A stretch of DNA of 64,000 nt from Voacanga thouarsii (lineage: Eukaryota > Streptophyta > Magnoliopsida > Gentianales > Apocynaceae), in NCBI GenBank assembly GCA_026120185.1, contig JANUWF010002362.1, positions 2,817,001 through 2,881,000 on the forward strand, in the 5' to 3' direction. This document shows positions 26,584 to 37,016 of this stretch, one piece after another. Positions within the stretch are counted from its first letter, which is position 1, and every line of letters starts with the position of its first letter. The notes under the pieces were generated by a model. That model saw nothing but the letters and a program-made list of their open reading frames with translations, had not been told where the DNA came from and did no database searches. The translations under genes and the position numbers were made by a program.

Positions 26584-26592
26584 CTATATAAA
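26584..26592 (+). promoter_or_regulatory. TATA box of the gypsy 5' LTR promoter
   Basis: The ctatataaac word lies just upstream of a G-run and a GA-rich tract. The identical word occurs at the same place in the 3' LTR (39654-39662). It is the best candidate for the RNA polymerase II promoter; transcription would begin about 30 bases downstream. Confidence 0.6.
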
Positions 26593-27430
26593 CAGGAGCA
26601 AGGGGGGGGGACTTTCTGCCAAGAGAGAAAGCTGGGAGAAGAGGAGAAAAACAGAAAAGTGAAGAGAGGAAAGGAAAGGAAGAACAAAAGAAAGACTAAG
26701 GGAGAGAGAGAGAGATTTTTCGGCAGCAAGAAAAGGAAAGAAAGAAGAACCGGCAGCAAGGAGAAGGAAAGGAAAAGGAAGGAAAGGAAGGAGTGTACAG
26801 CTTTGCCTTCATCTTGGAAAGGTAAGAGATCACCTCTCCAAAGCTAAAAGAATGATACTAGAAGTTGGAAGCCATTTGCATATGAATATCGTTGAAAATA
26901 TCTTGATTTTGTGATGGTTGTTGGTTGACCGGTTGGGTTGGTGATGAATTAGGTATGATTTTCAGTACATTTAATGTATTTTGGAGTGATGGTATGATGG
27001 AAATTTGGAAAGGAAAAAGATAGAAATGATAAGGAAACTAGAAGAGCTATTGGATAGTAACCAATAACTAGCTTGTGTTGTTTGGAAATAACAAAGGAAA
27101 TCTGAGTAGGAGTGGCTAGAAGTGAAGTATAACTAATCCTAGACAAGTCTTAGACTAGTTAGAAAGGATTTGGAACAAGTTTTGTGGAGGTTGTGAGGGT
27201 TTAGCATGGCTAAGAGATCATGAACAATAAGAATGGTGAAAACTGCCAAAAATTTACTGGTTCGGTAAACAGGGGATAATTTATTTGTTTGGATAAGAGA
27301 GAAGTGCTAGGTATGAAAATCCATTAGAATACTGATATCGGGATGTTAAATGAAGAACTGTAGGGTTTAAATGTGGTAGGATGTGTCGAAGAAACCATAG
27401 AAATAAGTTAAAACAAGTTGGGCTTCTAAA

Positions 27431-27790
27431 CTGTAATTTTGAACCTCCAACTCGGAATAGTAAGTTTAGCTGAAAAACTGAACAAAATGGAGAGAGGTTT
27501 GAATACCCCATGACCTAAAGTTGATAGATAAATGTTCTAGGAGTATTTTGGAAGTAGTTTCACCTCATTTGGACCTGTATTGAAAGAGATATGTGCAAAA
27601 TACTGGAAGATGACAAAACTGAACTCCAAACTCGGAACAGTGGAATTAACCGAAAAACTGTACGAAATGAGATGGAGTTTACATGTCTCATGACTTGAAA
27701 TTGATAGAGGGATGTCTTAGGAATATTATGGAAGTAACCTCAATTTATTTGGACCTATACTGAATAAGTTATGTGAATAATAGTGGAGGA
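27431..27790 (+). repeat. Two imperfect ~180-bp direct repeats within the LTR
   Basis: Units at about 27431-27610 and 27611-27790 share the order ctcggaa.agt, gaaaaactg, catgacyt.aa.ttgatag and ttggacct.tatt.aa. The ctcgga words are 180 bases apart. The same pair is present in the 3' LTR at about 40503-40862, so the duplication predates this insertion. Confidence 0.8.
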
Positions 27791-29258
27791 TGGTAAAGCT
27801 GTAAAACCAGAAAATCCTCCAAAGCATTAGTCCATTTATTTATTTAAGGAAATTATAGAAACCTTATTTGAACCCATTAAGTAATAATACAGAGATATAC
27901 TAATGGTGTAGGTGAACCAAGTCGAGAGAACTCCTTTTAAGACTATACGAGTGCAGCTTCGACTTAATATACAAGGTAAGTCCCTTGATTTTAAAACTAC
28001 CATTAGCTATGTGTTTTCTGACAAAATTTAATGTTTCTCTGATATAAACTATGTCTTCTTGATATGATTGAAGTCTATGAATCTAGTCTAATTGATATTT
28101 ACAAAATGTTTCAATAAGCTTTGTTCATGCCTAAAGGCTTCCGAGATGAAATTCATATAATTTTGATAGTTCTTAAAAATATCCACTCGGGTGATGTAAA
28201 AATTTTAGAAAATGATATTTAGCCCCAAGAATGAGTTGTTTGAATTCCCTTCGGGGAGAGCAGACTCCTTTCAAAGGAGTATATTAAATATGTGAATCAA
28301 TGATGTTGTTAAGTACTCAGCGAGGGCTTTGACTTTTGTACTAGCTCTCGTTAAAGATAGAAACCCAAATAACCCGGTCTAGTTATTGGGCTTATCTTAC
28401 TCCGAACGGGGCAACGGGACAATGGAATTAGCTATCCCTGGCTAGCCGTTGTGAGCTCGGCAATTGCCTATTGATTATGATGGTGGGTTGTTCACATGAT
28501 ACCGAGCGGGGACCCTTGGTGTGTTCAATCCCTTGCCACCTCAATAGTGATTGACATCAGGATTGGGATTCCTGGCTTATGGTGGCAAGTAAAAGATCCC
28601 TAAGTGCACGGTGAGGTACATTTGTACACTGCTCACCCTTCCGGCATAACACAGGTGATGTGTTGTAAGGCGCAATCCCTGGCATAAGAGACCGTGTAGC
28701 CGAAGGCAAAGTCGCACTTCTAAATGGAGAAGAACCTGCATTTATTGAATTAGAGGCCATATGTTTGGAAGCCATTGTTTTTCGAAAGTACATGATAGAT
28801 TGAACCTAAATTTATCAGTTACCGTTGTTTCCTGTTATAAAATTTATTTCAGCAAAGAAAGTAAAAATCGATTTTATCTTCTATGCAAAACACTGGCACA
28901 CACGGGACTCACTGAGTATACCACTCACACGTATGTTTGTTTTTTTTTTAGAAATTGGAACTGAAGACTAACAACGGTACTATCTGGACTTCACCTCTAG
29001 CACTAGATAGTGAATCTTTTAGTATGATCAGTGTACATAGTTGATGAAATGATTTTGGCTTGTGTATTTCTATCTTAACTTATATATATACATAATGAAA
29101 GAGCATGTTTCATATTACTTAAGTTTCAAATTTTTTTTTACCTGCTTATTTTAAGTTTTAATTCGTTATAAAGACCCCTAGCCTGAGATTTCAGTCGGGG
29201 CAACATCCCACCTGAACCCGGCCCACTACGACAAGGTAAAAATATGGGGTGTTACAAT

Positions 29259-29270
29259 TAGTATCAGAGC
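29259..29270 (+). other. Primer-binding site (initiator tRNA-Met)
   Basis: The 12-mer tagtatcagagc starts two bases after the 5' LTR. It matches the complement of the plant initiator tRNA-Met 3' end (tggtatcagagc) at 11 of 12 positions. The mismatch is a G-to-A change. Confidence 0.85.
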
Positions 29271-29389
29271 ATTAACCATAGAGTTTAATTTGCATACATT
29301 ATGTATGGGTATAGATATATTATCTGTGGGTTTAGATATAATATTTGTAGGAATAGATGGAAATTTAATTCGACTATTCTTTTGTAGGA

Positions 29390-29905
29390 ATGGCTAATAA
29401 TAATGATAAAGGGAAGAAACTAGTTGAGGAATAGGATTGTGGAGATGGATCATGGGAAGAAGGTGAAAGCTCTCACCCAAAGAAGAAGAAGTTCAGGACT
29501 TTCCTAGGAACATCGATCTCTGGACCTTGTTATTACTATAGCTCCCATCGAGGCCCGGGACCGCGAGGAAGGAACCCAGAGCTGACTCAGGATAGCAATA
29601 TAGGATATGTGACTAAAGAACTTGAGATGGTAGAAAGTCCTAAGCAGCCAGCCGAATCCGAAAGAGCCATAATTCCTCCTAATGAATTGGAAGACGAAGT
29701 AGTTGAGATAGTTTCCATATCCTGTAATGAGTCAACAGCCAAAGATGATGAAGATGAAGTAGTCGAAATAGTTGATGTGTCTTCAGACGAGTCAGTCATA
29801 GGAAAGGATATGGATGTGTTAGGCCCGAGACCTGATACTCCCGAGTATTATCATGTAACGACTAACTCGGGACCACCTACTTCCAATAATGATAATAGTG
29901 AGTAG
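29390..29905 (+). CDS. Extra acidic reading frame upstream of gag, with a lysine cluster and two SUMO-interaction-like motifs
   Basis: One frame of 171 codons runs from MANNNDKGKK to a TAG at 29903-29905, broken only by a TAG at codon 15. It lies between the primer-binding site and gag, in a different frame from gag, with 226 bases between. A PKKKKF cluster (residues 30-35) resembles a nuclear localisation signal. The second half is acidic and holds two copies of a core, EDEVVEIVSIS (VVEIV at residues 104-108) and EDEVVEIVDVSSDES (VVEIV at 124-128). A Val/Ile core beside acidic and Ser residues is the form of SUMO-interacting motifs. No catalytic domain is visible. Extra frames before gag are known in some plant gypsy lineages such as Ogre; I do not know of this one in Tekay-like elements. 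A role in nuclear targeting is inference. Confidence 0.6.
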
Positions 29906-30131
29906 AAGGACTACCTAGAAAGTTTTAGTATGAGTATTATCCGATGTACATATTAAGTACGTATATTAGTAGGAGATAATAAGTATATGCATAAATGTAC
30001 TAAAACCCTGCAATTTTGTTGTAATATATCAGGGTGTTATATTTCTATATTACGATAACATTCTCCTCTGACATACTAATCTAACTCCATATTTGATATT
30101 AATTTAACTAGGAAAACTGACTGTCTTTATT

Positions 30132-31190
30132 ATGCCGCCAAAGCAAACCACTCGTCACCATCCAAAGGAATCATATGCTAACAATGTAGCTAAAGGAGCG
30201 CCCGACGAATCTCTGGAAAACACTATGATGTAAACTTTCCAGAAAATGACAGAAGTGTTACAACATATGGCCGAGATGACATCTACAGAAGGACGGTGAA
30301 CTGAAGTTGAAGCGGATCAAGCTTTAGAGCGATTCCTAAAATTCCAACCTCCTCCATTTTATGGCCAACCTGAACAAGAACAAGAAGCAAAATCCTGGAT
30401 AAAACAAATAGAGAACATATTCACCACTCTAAGTTACTCAGAGTAGCAAAAAGTGCAATTTGATGCGTTCAAACTTCAAGGACCAGCACGAGACTAGTGG
30501 ACACGAAAGAAGGAGCAGAAGGAATGGACTTGTGAGGAATTTTGAGCGGAGTTTAAGAAGGAATTCATACCATGTTGGGTGGTAGAAAGGCAAGAAGATG
30601 AATTTCAAAATTTCAGACAAGGGGGAAGGACGGTAGGGATGTACACTGTTGAATTCACGCGACTTTCGAAATATTGCCCCCTCCTAGTGCATAATGAATC
30701 AAACAGGACTTGCCGCTTTGTGAAAGGTTTGCGCCCCGAACTCAAGAGGGTATTGCTTAGCATGGCCCCAAATAATCATAGTGCTGTAGTGGAAATAGCA
30801 TCAAGAGTCGAGGAGGCGGATTTGGAGCAAGCTAAGCAGGGAAATAAAAGGGGATTTCAACCCCTAAACCAAAATAAGAGGCCTAGAAGGAATAAGTGGC
30901 CAAATAAAGGGAAATTTCCAAGAAGAGAATGAGGTAGTATGGGGAAGCTGTTCATTCGCTATTATAATTGCGGAGAAGAAGGACATAAAAGTTTGAACTG
31001 CCCATACCCAAAGAGGACGACAGGATGGATAAATCCAAGAGGAAATAATATGGGGGTAAGACCAGAATTTGCCAAAGGAAATCCAAGCCAGCCCTCTATA
31101 CCCAAACCTGGAGTCAACAAGCCTACCATGAAAGCTCGAGTGGTAGCCTTGGATAAAGTAGACACTAATGCATTGGCGGTGGTAGAAGGT
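30132..31190 (+). pseudogene. gag: Gypsy gag with CCHC zinc knuckle
   Basis: Gag opens at MPPKQTTRHHPKES and includes the retrotransposon gag core: FLKFQPPPFYGQPEQEQEA, a W-rich segment, then FQNFRQGGRTVGMYTVEFTR and RFVKGLRPELKRVL. A basic stretch (NKRPRRNKWPNKGKFPRRE) precedes a CYNCGEEGHKSLNC zinc knuckle (CX2CX4HX4C) at about 30966-31007. The product would form the particle and bind element RNA. Six in-frame stops occur with no frameshift; several lie where family members have Trp, Arg or Gln, for example before WT near 30495. It is fused in frame with pol. Confidence 0.88.
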
Positions 31191-32701
31191 AAGATTTTTA
31201 TTTTTGGTAAAGAAGCTCAAATTCTAATAGATCTAGGCTCTACCCATTCTTTTATTACATGCTCCTTTGCTCAAAAGGTAAATATTAGAAGTAAGAAAGC
31301 TCCCTATGAGATGATAGTTAGCACCCCTCTGGGAAAGCAATTGAGCAGTGATAGAATTTATCTTTGAAGTGAAATAAAAATTGGATATGTGACCCTAGAA
31401 AAAGACCTTATAAGTTTACCCATAGCAAACTATGATGCCATTCTATGAATGGAATGGCTATCGCGACATTATTCGAGGGTTGATTATAGGAATAAACTGG
31501 TGCATTTTAGGGAACCAGGATGAGGTACTCTAGAATTTTGGAGAGATAAAGCAAAGCAGAGAATAAGTTTGATATCTGGAGTGAAAGCAATGAAGCTGAT
31601 TCGAAAAGGATGTACTGGGTATTTAGCTTACCTTTTGAATAAATCCATTAAACCTGAAAAGATTGAAGATGTACCAGTGGTTCGAGAGTACCCAGATGTT
31701 TTTCCAGAGGAACTGAAAGAATTACCCCCAGAGAGAGAAGTTGAGTTCAGTATTGATTTTGTGCCAGCAGCTAAGCCAGTCTCTAGAACCCCGTATCGGA
31801 TGGCACTGACAGAATTAAAGGAATTGAAGAAGCAATTGCAGGAATTGTTGGAGTAGGGATTTATTCGACCTAGTACCTCGCCTTGGGGAGCCCCAGTGCT
31901 ATTCGTGAAAAAGAAAGATGGCACTTTGAGGATGTGCATAGACTATAAAGGGCTAAATGCTTAAACAATAAAGAACAAATATCCATTACCTATGGTGGAT
32001 GAGTTGTTTGACCAACTACAAGGCACAGGATGTTACTCTAAATTAGACCTGAGATAGGGGTATTATCAAGTGAGGATTAGAGAAGAGGATATTCCTAAGA
32101 CTGCCTTCAATACGCGCTATGGGCACTATGAGTTTGTGGTGATGCCCTTTGGAGTTACTAATGCCCCTGCCACTTTCATGGACCTTATGCATTGAATTTT
32201 TCAGCCCTACTTGGATAACTTTGTTGTTATTTTTATTGATGACATTTTGGTATATTCTAAGAACCCTCAGGAGCATCAAGAGCATTGGCGAAAAGTTCTT
32301 GAGAAATTAAGAGAAGCCAAGTTGTATGCCAAGTTTAGCAAATGTGAATTTTGGTTGGATGGAGTATCTTTTCTAGGGTATGTGATCTTTAAGGAAGGGA
32401 TTTCTGTAGACCCTACAAAAGTGAAAGCTGTAGTAAATTGGAAACGACCAAAAAATCCTACGGAGGTGAGAAGTTTCTTAGGCTTGGCAGCATATTATAG
32501 AAGGTTTATTGAAGGGTTCTCAAAACTTGCTTTGCTATTAACCCAGAAGAAGGTGCCCTACGAATGGTCAGAAGGTTGTGAGAAAAGTTTTCAAGAATTG
32601 AAGCGAAGGTTGAGCACCTCCCTTGTCCTAGCCTTGCCTGCTATGGATAAGCCCTACGAGGTATACACTGATGCTTCTAAGGAAGGATTGGGCGGAGTAT
32701 T
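31191..32701 (+). pseudogene. pol: Gypsy pol, first part: protease, reverse transcriptase, start of RNase H
   Basis: The protease region has LIDLGSTHSFI (a DSG-type active site with Ser changed to Leu, DLG read as LIDLGS) near 31226. Reverse transcriptase begins near 31690 with PDVFPEELKELPPEREVEF and includes [35 protein letters not shown], the [10 protein letters not shown] catalytic box (32229-32260) and the [13 protein letters not shown] segment. RNase H starts with [15 protein letters not shown] and is cut by the solo LTR at 32702. The frame is the same as gag; stops near 31365, 31446, 31518, 31854, 31962, 32052 and 32193 inactivate it. Confidence 0.9.
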
Positions 32702-35016
32702 TGTAACATCCCACTACTTAGGCCCAACAGCGCTGGGGATGTCGCCCCGTCCAAAGGACAAGGGGTTTTTATAACTAGGTCACACAAACAAAAATAAAAC
32801 AATACTTTAAAATTTAAACTTATTACAATCCAAAAATTTAAGACAAATCCAAAATAAAAATTGTTCACTCTCAACTCCCAAAGCATTACATAAATTAAAT
32901 AATAGAATATCTTCCAAGGCAGGCAATAACTAGCTACTCATCCCCACAGCAGGATCAACCTGAAATCATGGTAAAAATGGATGATGAGATGAAAATCTCA
33001 ATAAGTCCGTGTATGCTTTGAGTGTCCAGTGAAAACAGTTCATGAATGCAAAGTGTAAGAACTTCATAAGAAAAATATTGGCAAGCAATAAACAATGCTT
33101 AAAATTAAGAGTGGCGTTTTGACTTTTCCAACCATACATGAACAATAAAATCAACCACTTAAAAGGGCGATCATGGGTTACCACACGTTGGGCCCCATAA
33201 CCAAACAACGGTCAGAATGCCACACTTTGTGCAGACTGACAAAAGGTAGGTGATCAGCCTACCAGGTAAGATTCTCCTCCTTCTCTACACCAAAACAAAA
33301 TCGGTTGTCCACTCCGGCAACACACAGTCTACATGACTGAAACCTGCTAGCTCGGACCGGCATGACTAAGTAGTACTGACGTTTCTCTAAGTTGAATTCA
33401 TCTTCTGGAAGTGGCCTCCTGCCAAAAGACTCACTCTTGCTCTTCAAAACTAATACTACTAGCCTACCCTTATTGAGTACTCAACGTAATTCATCCCACT
33501 TGAGAAAAAACTAATAAAACATAGCTTTACTTGAAAATGGCAATCAAGGCTTTCCAAAATTTTTGTCAAAATTAGTTCTAGAAATAGTTTGGTGTTTGAG
33601 TAAAACTGCTTGTTGATTTTCAGATAATTGGTGTGATTGAAACAAGAAAAGAAACTATCCTTAATTGTCTTTACCAAATCAGTGCTCACAAACTTCGTTT
33701 TTAGCTTGTCATAGTAACCTTTTACAAAAAAACAAGTTTTATGCAGGAGTTTACCTGATCCTTTGCTCGAGATAAAACAAAGATCTCCAAAAGCTGACCT
33801 AACCCCGCCTGGGGTAAACATAAGTCATAATTAAACTCAAGCTAAAATTCACTTTCCCAAATAAATCTAGCTCAACTTACTACAATCACGACCCTAGTGT
33901 CCCAAGCTTTAAGGCTAGGGAATAATTAAAGGGTTTATAAAATAAATTTAGCTTGATATTAAAATAACTAGGGTTTGTGAAATAGTTACTAACAAGTTGA
34001 AGGTTTAAACTTGCTATAAATAAATTAGGGTTTATTTGATAAAGGGTCCTAGGTCCTAGATGATATTATTTAAAATAATAATTTTTAATAACTAATGGTT
34101 ATAAAATAATTGGTAAATAAAATTAAAAAGAAGAAAATTTTATTATGTTTTGATTAAAAGATAATAAATAAATTCTATTAGTATTTATGAATATATGACT
34201 TACAAAATTAATATTTTACCTATTATGATTATTTATATAAAATGCTTTATTTAATGATATTATTATATATGATATCTATATATTTTATTTCCTTAATAAA
34301 AGCTATCATTTATTTGACTAAAATATCACTATTTTATATAATAGTCCAAAATCATATTTTCCTAGGGTTTTCGAAATCACTAGAAGAAATTTTAGTATTA
34401 ATCATTTTATTGATGAAATAAAATTGGCTAACTCAATTAGCTTAGGGACAACAAGGTCATGATCATAATTCCTATTGCTAACCATAATCATGAACATACA
34501 CTCTACACCAATTAACAAAACATCCAAGCATGAATAAAGGCATTAATCCAAATCTACCAAGACATGATCCAAACTCCACTAAACATAATCATATTCATGG
34601 CCTTAACAAGAATACATGAACATAAACCCTATTCACCAAAGGTGACATAATCTCTAACATGCTTGATCATTCATACTACTCACGATATGAAGGCATGCAA
34701 CAAACCCTAAAAACGCCATGCATTCAACCAAGACCAATCATCTCATGCATCAATCCCATCTCCATCATACAAACACATTCATTCTCATGCTTCAATCCAA
34801 ACTCCATCACAAAACACATGATCAATCTCCAATTATATCCCATCCTCATCCAACTACATCCAAGAGACATGAATCTAGGATTTAAAGAGAAGATGGAAGA
34901 AACTTACTTGAATGATGACTACCTTGAAGAAGTTTCGAAAGAATCCTCACGCGTGGACAGCTTGATTCGTCCAAGGAGAAGAAGAAAAATGGCCATGGTG
35001 GAAGTAACCATTCGGC

Positions 35017-35019
<3 letters not shown>

Positions 35020-35091
<72 letters not shown>
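35020..35091. repeat. (GA)n microsatellite
   Basis: About 36 GA units inside the solo LTR. It produces a Leu/Ser frame on the minus strand that is not a gene. Confidence 0.95.
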
Positions 35092-35095
<4 letters not shown>

Positions 35096-36704
35096 AAAAG
35101 AGAGTTCATTAGTATATACTCATCAAGGTCGAAGATGGAAGAAGATGGAGATGATTGTTCATGCTTACCTTGAAGTTGTTCTTGAGCCTTCAAGAAAATT
35201 CTGGTTTTTTATCCAAAAGTAAAGCTTTGATTTCAGCGTTTGATGTTAAAAATTGTAGGAATGGATTCACAAGAATGAGTAGGTATAATCTGGAGTTTTT
35301 GGAGAAGATTGAAGTGGTTTTGAATGGCCTTAGGCGTGAGAATGGTAATAGGTGTTCTTGGCATTCTTGGAGGTTTGGAGAGAATAGAGAGATTAGAGAG
35401 AGAGCTGGCCGAAATTCTGTTGGAAGGAGTGGCCGACTGGTTTGGGAAGGTTTTGGTAATTGGATTTTCAGATTTGAGAGGAAAAGGAAAGCTGGTTATT
35501 TGAAATTCAAAAGGAATATTTTAGGGAATCAATTTTAGAAATAAATATGGTAAGAAGTTCTTGGTTGATGGAGAGCTTTTGGAAGCTTCAATGGCCGGCT
35601 GATTGGTTGGGGTTTTTGCTGAGATGAATAATGTTTGAAGAAGCTTTAGGGTGGAAAATATGGTGTGCAATGGTGAAGAAATTTTCTGGTTGTTTGAGGG
35701 GTAATCTATGGTAGTTTGCTGAATATTTTGCTGGAATTTTGGACTTCAATTAATGGCTTGATTGGAATGATTGATGGAGAGATTTTAGGAGTAGCCATGG
35801 AGCTGTTTTTTGTGCATAACAATGGCGAGGAAGATGAAGTTCAGTTCATGGCTGACCAATGTGAGTTTGTACAGAAAAATGAGATGAGTTTCGGATAAGG
35901 GTGAAGAAGGAACAAAGCTAGAAATTCCTGACTAAGCTTTCGCAAGGCTTGCTGGAATTTCTGGGCAGATTTTTCTGCCATATTTCAGTCAACTTGTAGA
36001 AGGTTTGAAGGGCTATTGGAGGGTCCTTCAAGGCTGGTTTCCAGCCTTCTTTATGGAGGAAAAACAAGGTTGCATTGCTAGTTGAAAAGCTGGAAGAAAC
36101 AACTTGGTTTTTGGCTCACCAAACTGTGAAACTAACCAAAAAATTTTCCTGTTTTGCATAGCTTTTGTGCAGCTCCATTTTGGCTGGAATTTTCAGTTCT
36201 CAAGCTAAGTGAAATGGTCATTTTTCTGGCAGCATTTGAAAGGGAAAAATGGCTGAAAATTTTAACAATTAGACTGATCAAGAAGCTGGAAAATTTTCTA
36301 GTTTACTACATGAAGAAGATGAACACACATAGGTTGGAGTTTGAAGGTTCAACCATGGAGATTAATTCTCTTGGGAACCTTCCACAACTCCTCCCCATTT
36401 TCAGTCAAGAATATATCTCACATAGACATTTTCAAAACCTCAATATCTCAAAACATTGCTGGAATTTTCTAAAAACAAAGTTGGCTTAGAAAAATTGAAC
36501 AACCTAATGGATTAAGAAGTAAGGAAAGCTAGAGATCAAGAAGGGTATGAATCCCTTAGAAATTTTGGTAGGGCACAAGAGTAGGATTAGGACATTCCTA
36601 TCATGTCTCCCCTAAGACAACACTCCTGCTCTTCCCTAAGGCATGCAAGGGCCGAAATATAGCCTTCCTAAACAAAAATAAAATTTAATCATGCTAAAAC
36701 TCCA

Positions 36705-36770
36705 ATAATGGAATTCGAACTCAAGACCCCAAGGATTTATTCCAAAGCTCTAACCACTAAACCACAATAA
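36705..36770 (-). ncRNA. tRNA-like pol III A and B box pair, possible SINE remnant
   Basis: On the minus strand GTGGTTTAGTGGTTAGAGC (36765-36747) resembles the D-arm and A box of a tRNA. GAGTTCGAATTCC (36722-36710) matches the B box (consensus GGTTCGANTCC). Their spacing is about that of a tRNA gene, but the acceptor and anticodon stems do not pair well, so it is not a working tRNA. It may be a tRNA-derived SINE within the LTR or a chance resemblance. Confidence 0.4.
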
Positions 36771-37016
36771 CTCTTGTTCTTATTTTCTCTCTCAAATATT
36801 TTTTCTATTTAATCCTCAAGCTATCTCCCTATTTCCTCCTCAAGCAAAATTATCATTTTGTCCTTCTTACTCAATAAACACAAATAAGCCATCTAGACTA
36901 CAAATCACATATCTAAAGCACATAAAATCATATAAAAATATATTTATGCATGCAAGAAAATATGATATGCATCCCGACCCCCTTACTCTAGGGTTGGTTT
37001 TAGCTGGGTTTTCACA

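Larger units (their letters stand above)
25875..29256 (+). repeat. 5' LTR of the gypsy element
   Basis: Starts TGTAATAACCCGCC directly after the AAATT target duplication and ends GGGGTGTTACA two bases before the primer-binding site. It is highly similar throughout to the 3' LTR at 38890. It contains an AT-rich start, an (AT)n run (26180-26209), a TATA box, a GA-rich leader, a ~180-bp direct repeat pair and the tataaagacccc U5 block near 29167. Reading frames within it are not genes. Confidence 0.93.
32702..37016 (-). mobile_element. Solo gypsy LTR of 4,315 bp inserted in the RNase H region
   Basis: The insert begins TGTAACATCCC and ends GGTTTTCACA on the + strand, and is bounded by a perfect GTATT duplication (32697-32701 and 37017-37021). 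On the minus strand it reads TGTGAAAACC to GGATGTTACA and carries the tataa.aacccc...cggggcgacatcccc U5 block near its 3' end. It has no gag, pol or second LTR, so it is a solo LTR left by recombination. Removing it with one GTATT copy restores the host element's phase. Frames inside it, including those near 34659, 35155, 35716 and 36154, have no recognised domains. Confidence 0.92.

Noticed and set aside
26532..26847. Lys/Arg-rich + frame and its antisense, with copies near 39631-39916
   Set aside because: They come from the GA-rich leader repeated in both LTRs; composition explains them.
34882..35193. Minus-strand Leu/Ser repeat frame
   Set aside because: It translates the (GA)n microsatellite within the solo LTR.
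35155..36489. Several + strand frames in the solo LTR
   Set aside because: No recognised domains, located wholly inside a non-coding LTR whose ends and target duplication are clear.
36705..36770. A functional tRNA gene
   Set aside because: A and B boxes are present, but acceptor and anticodon stems do not pair, so only a tRNA-like remnant is claimed.
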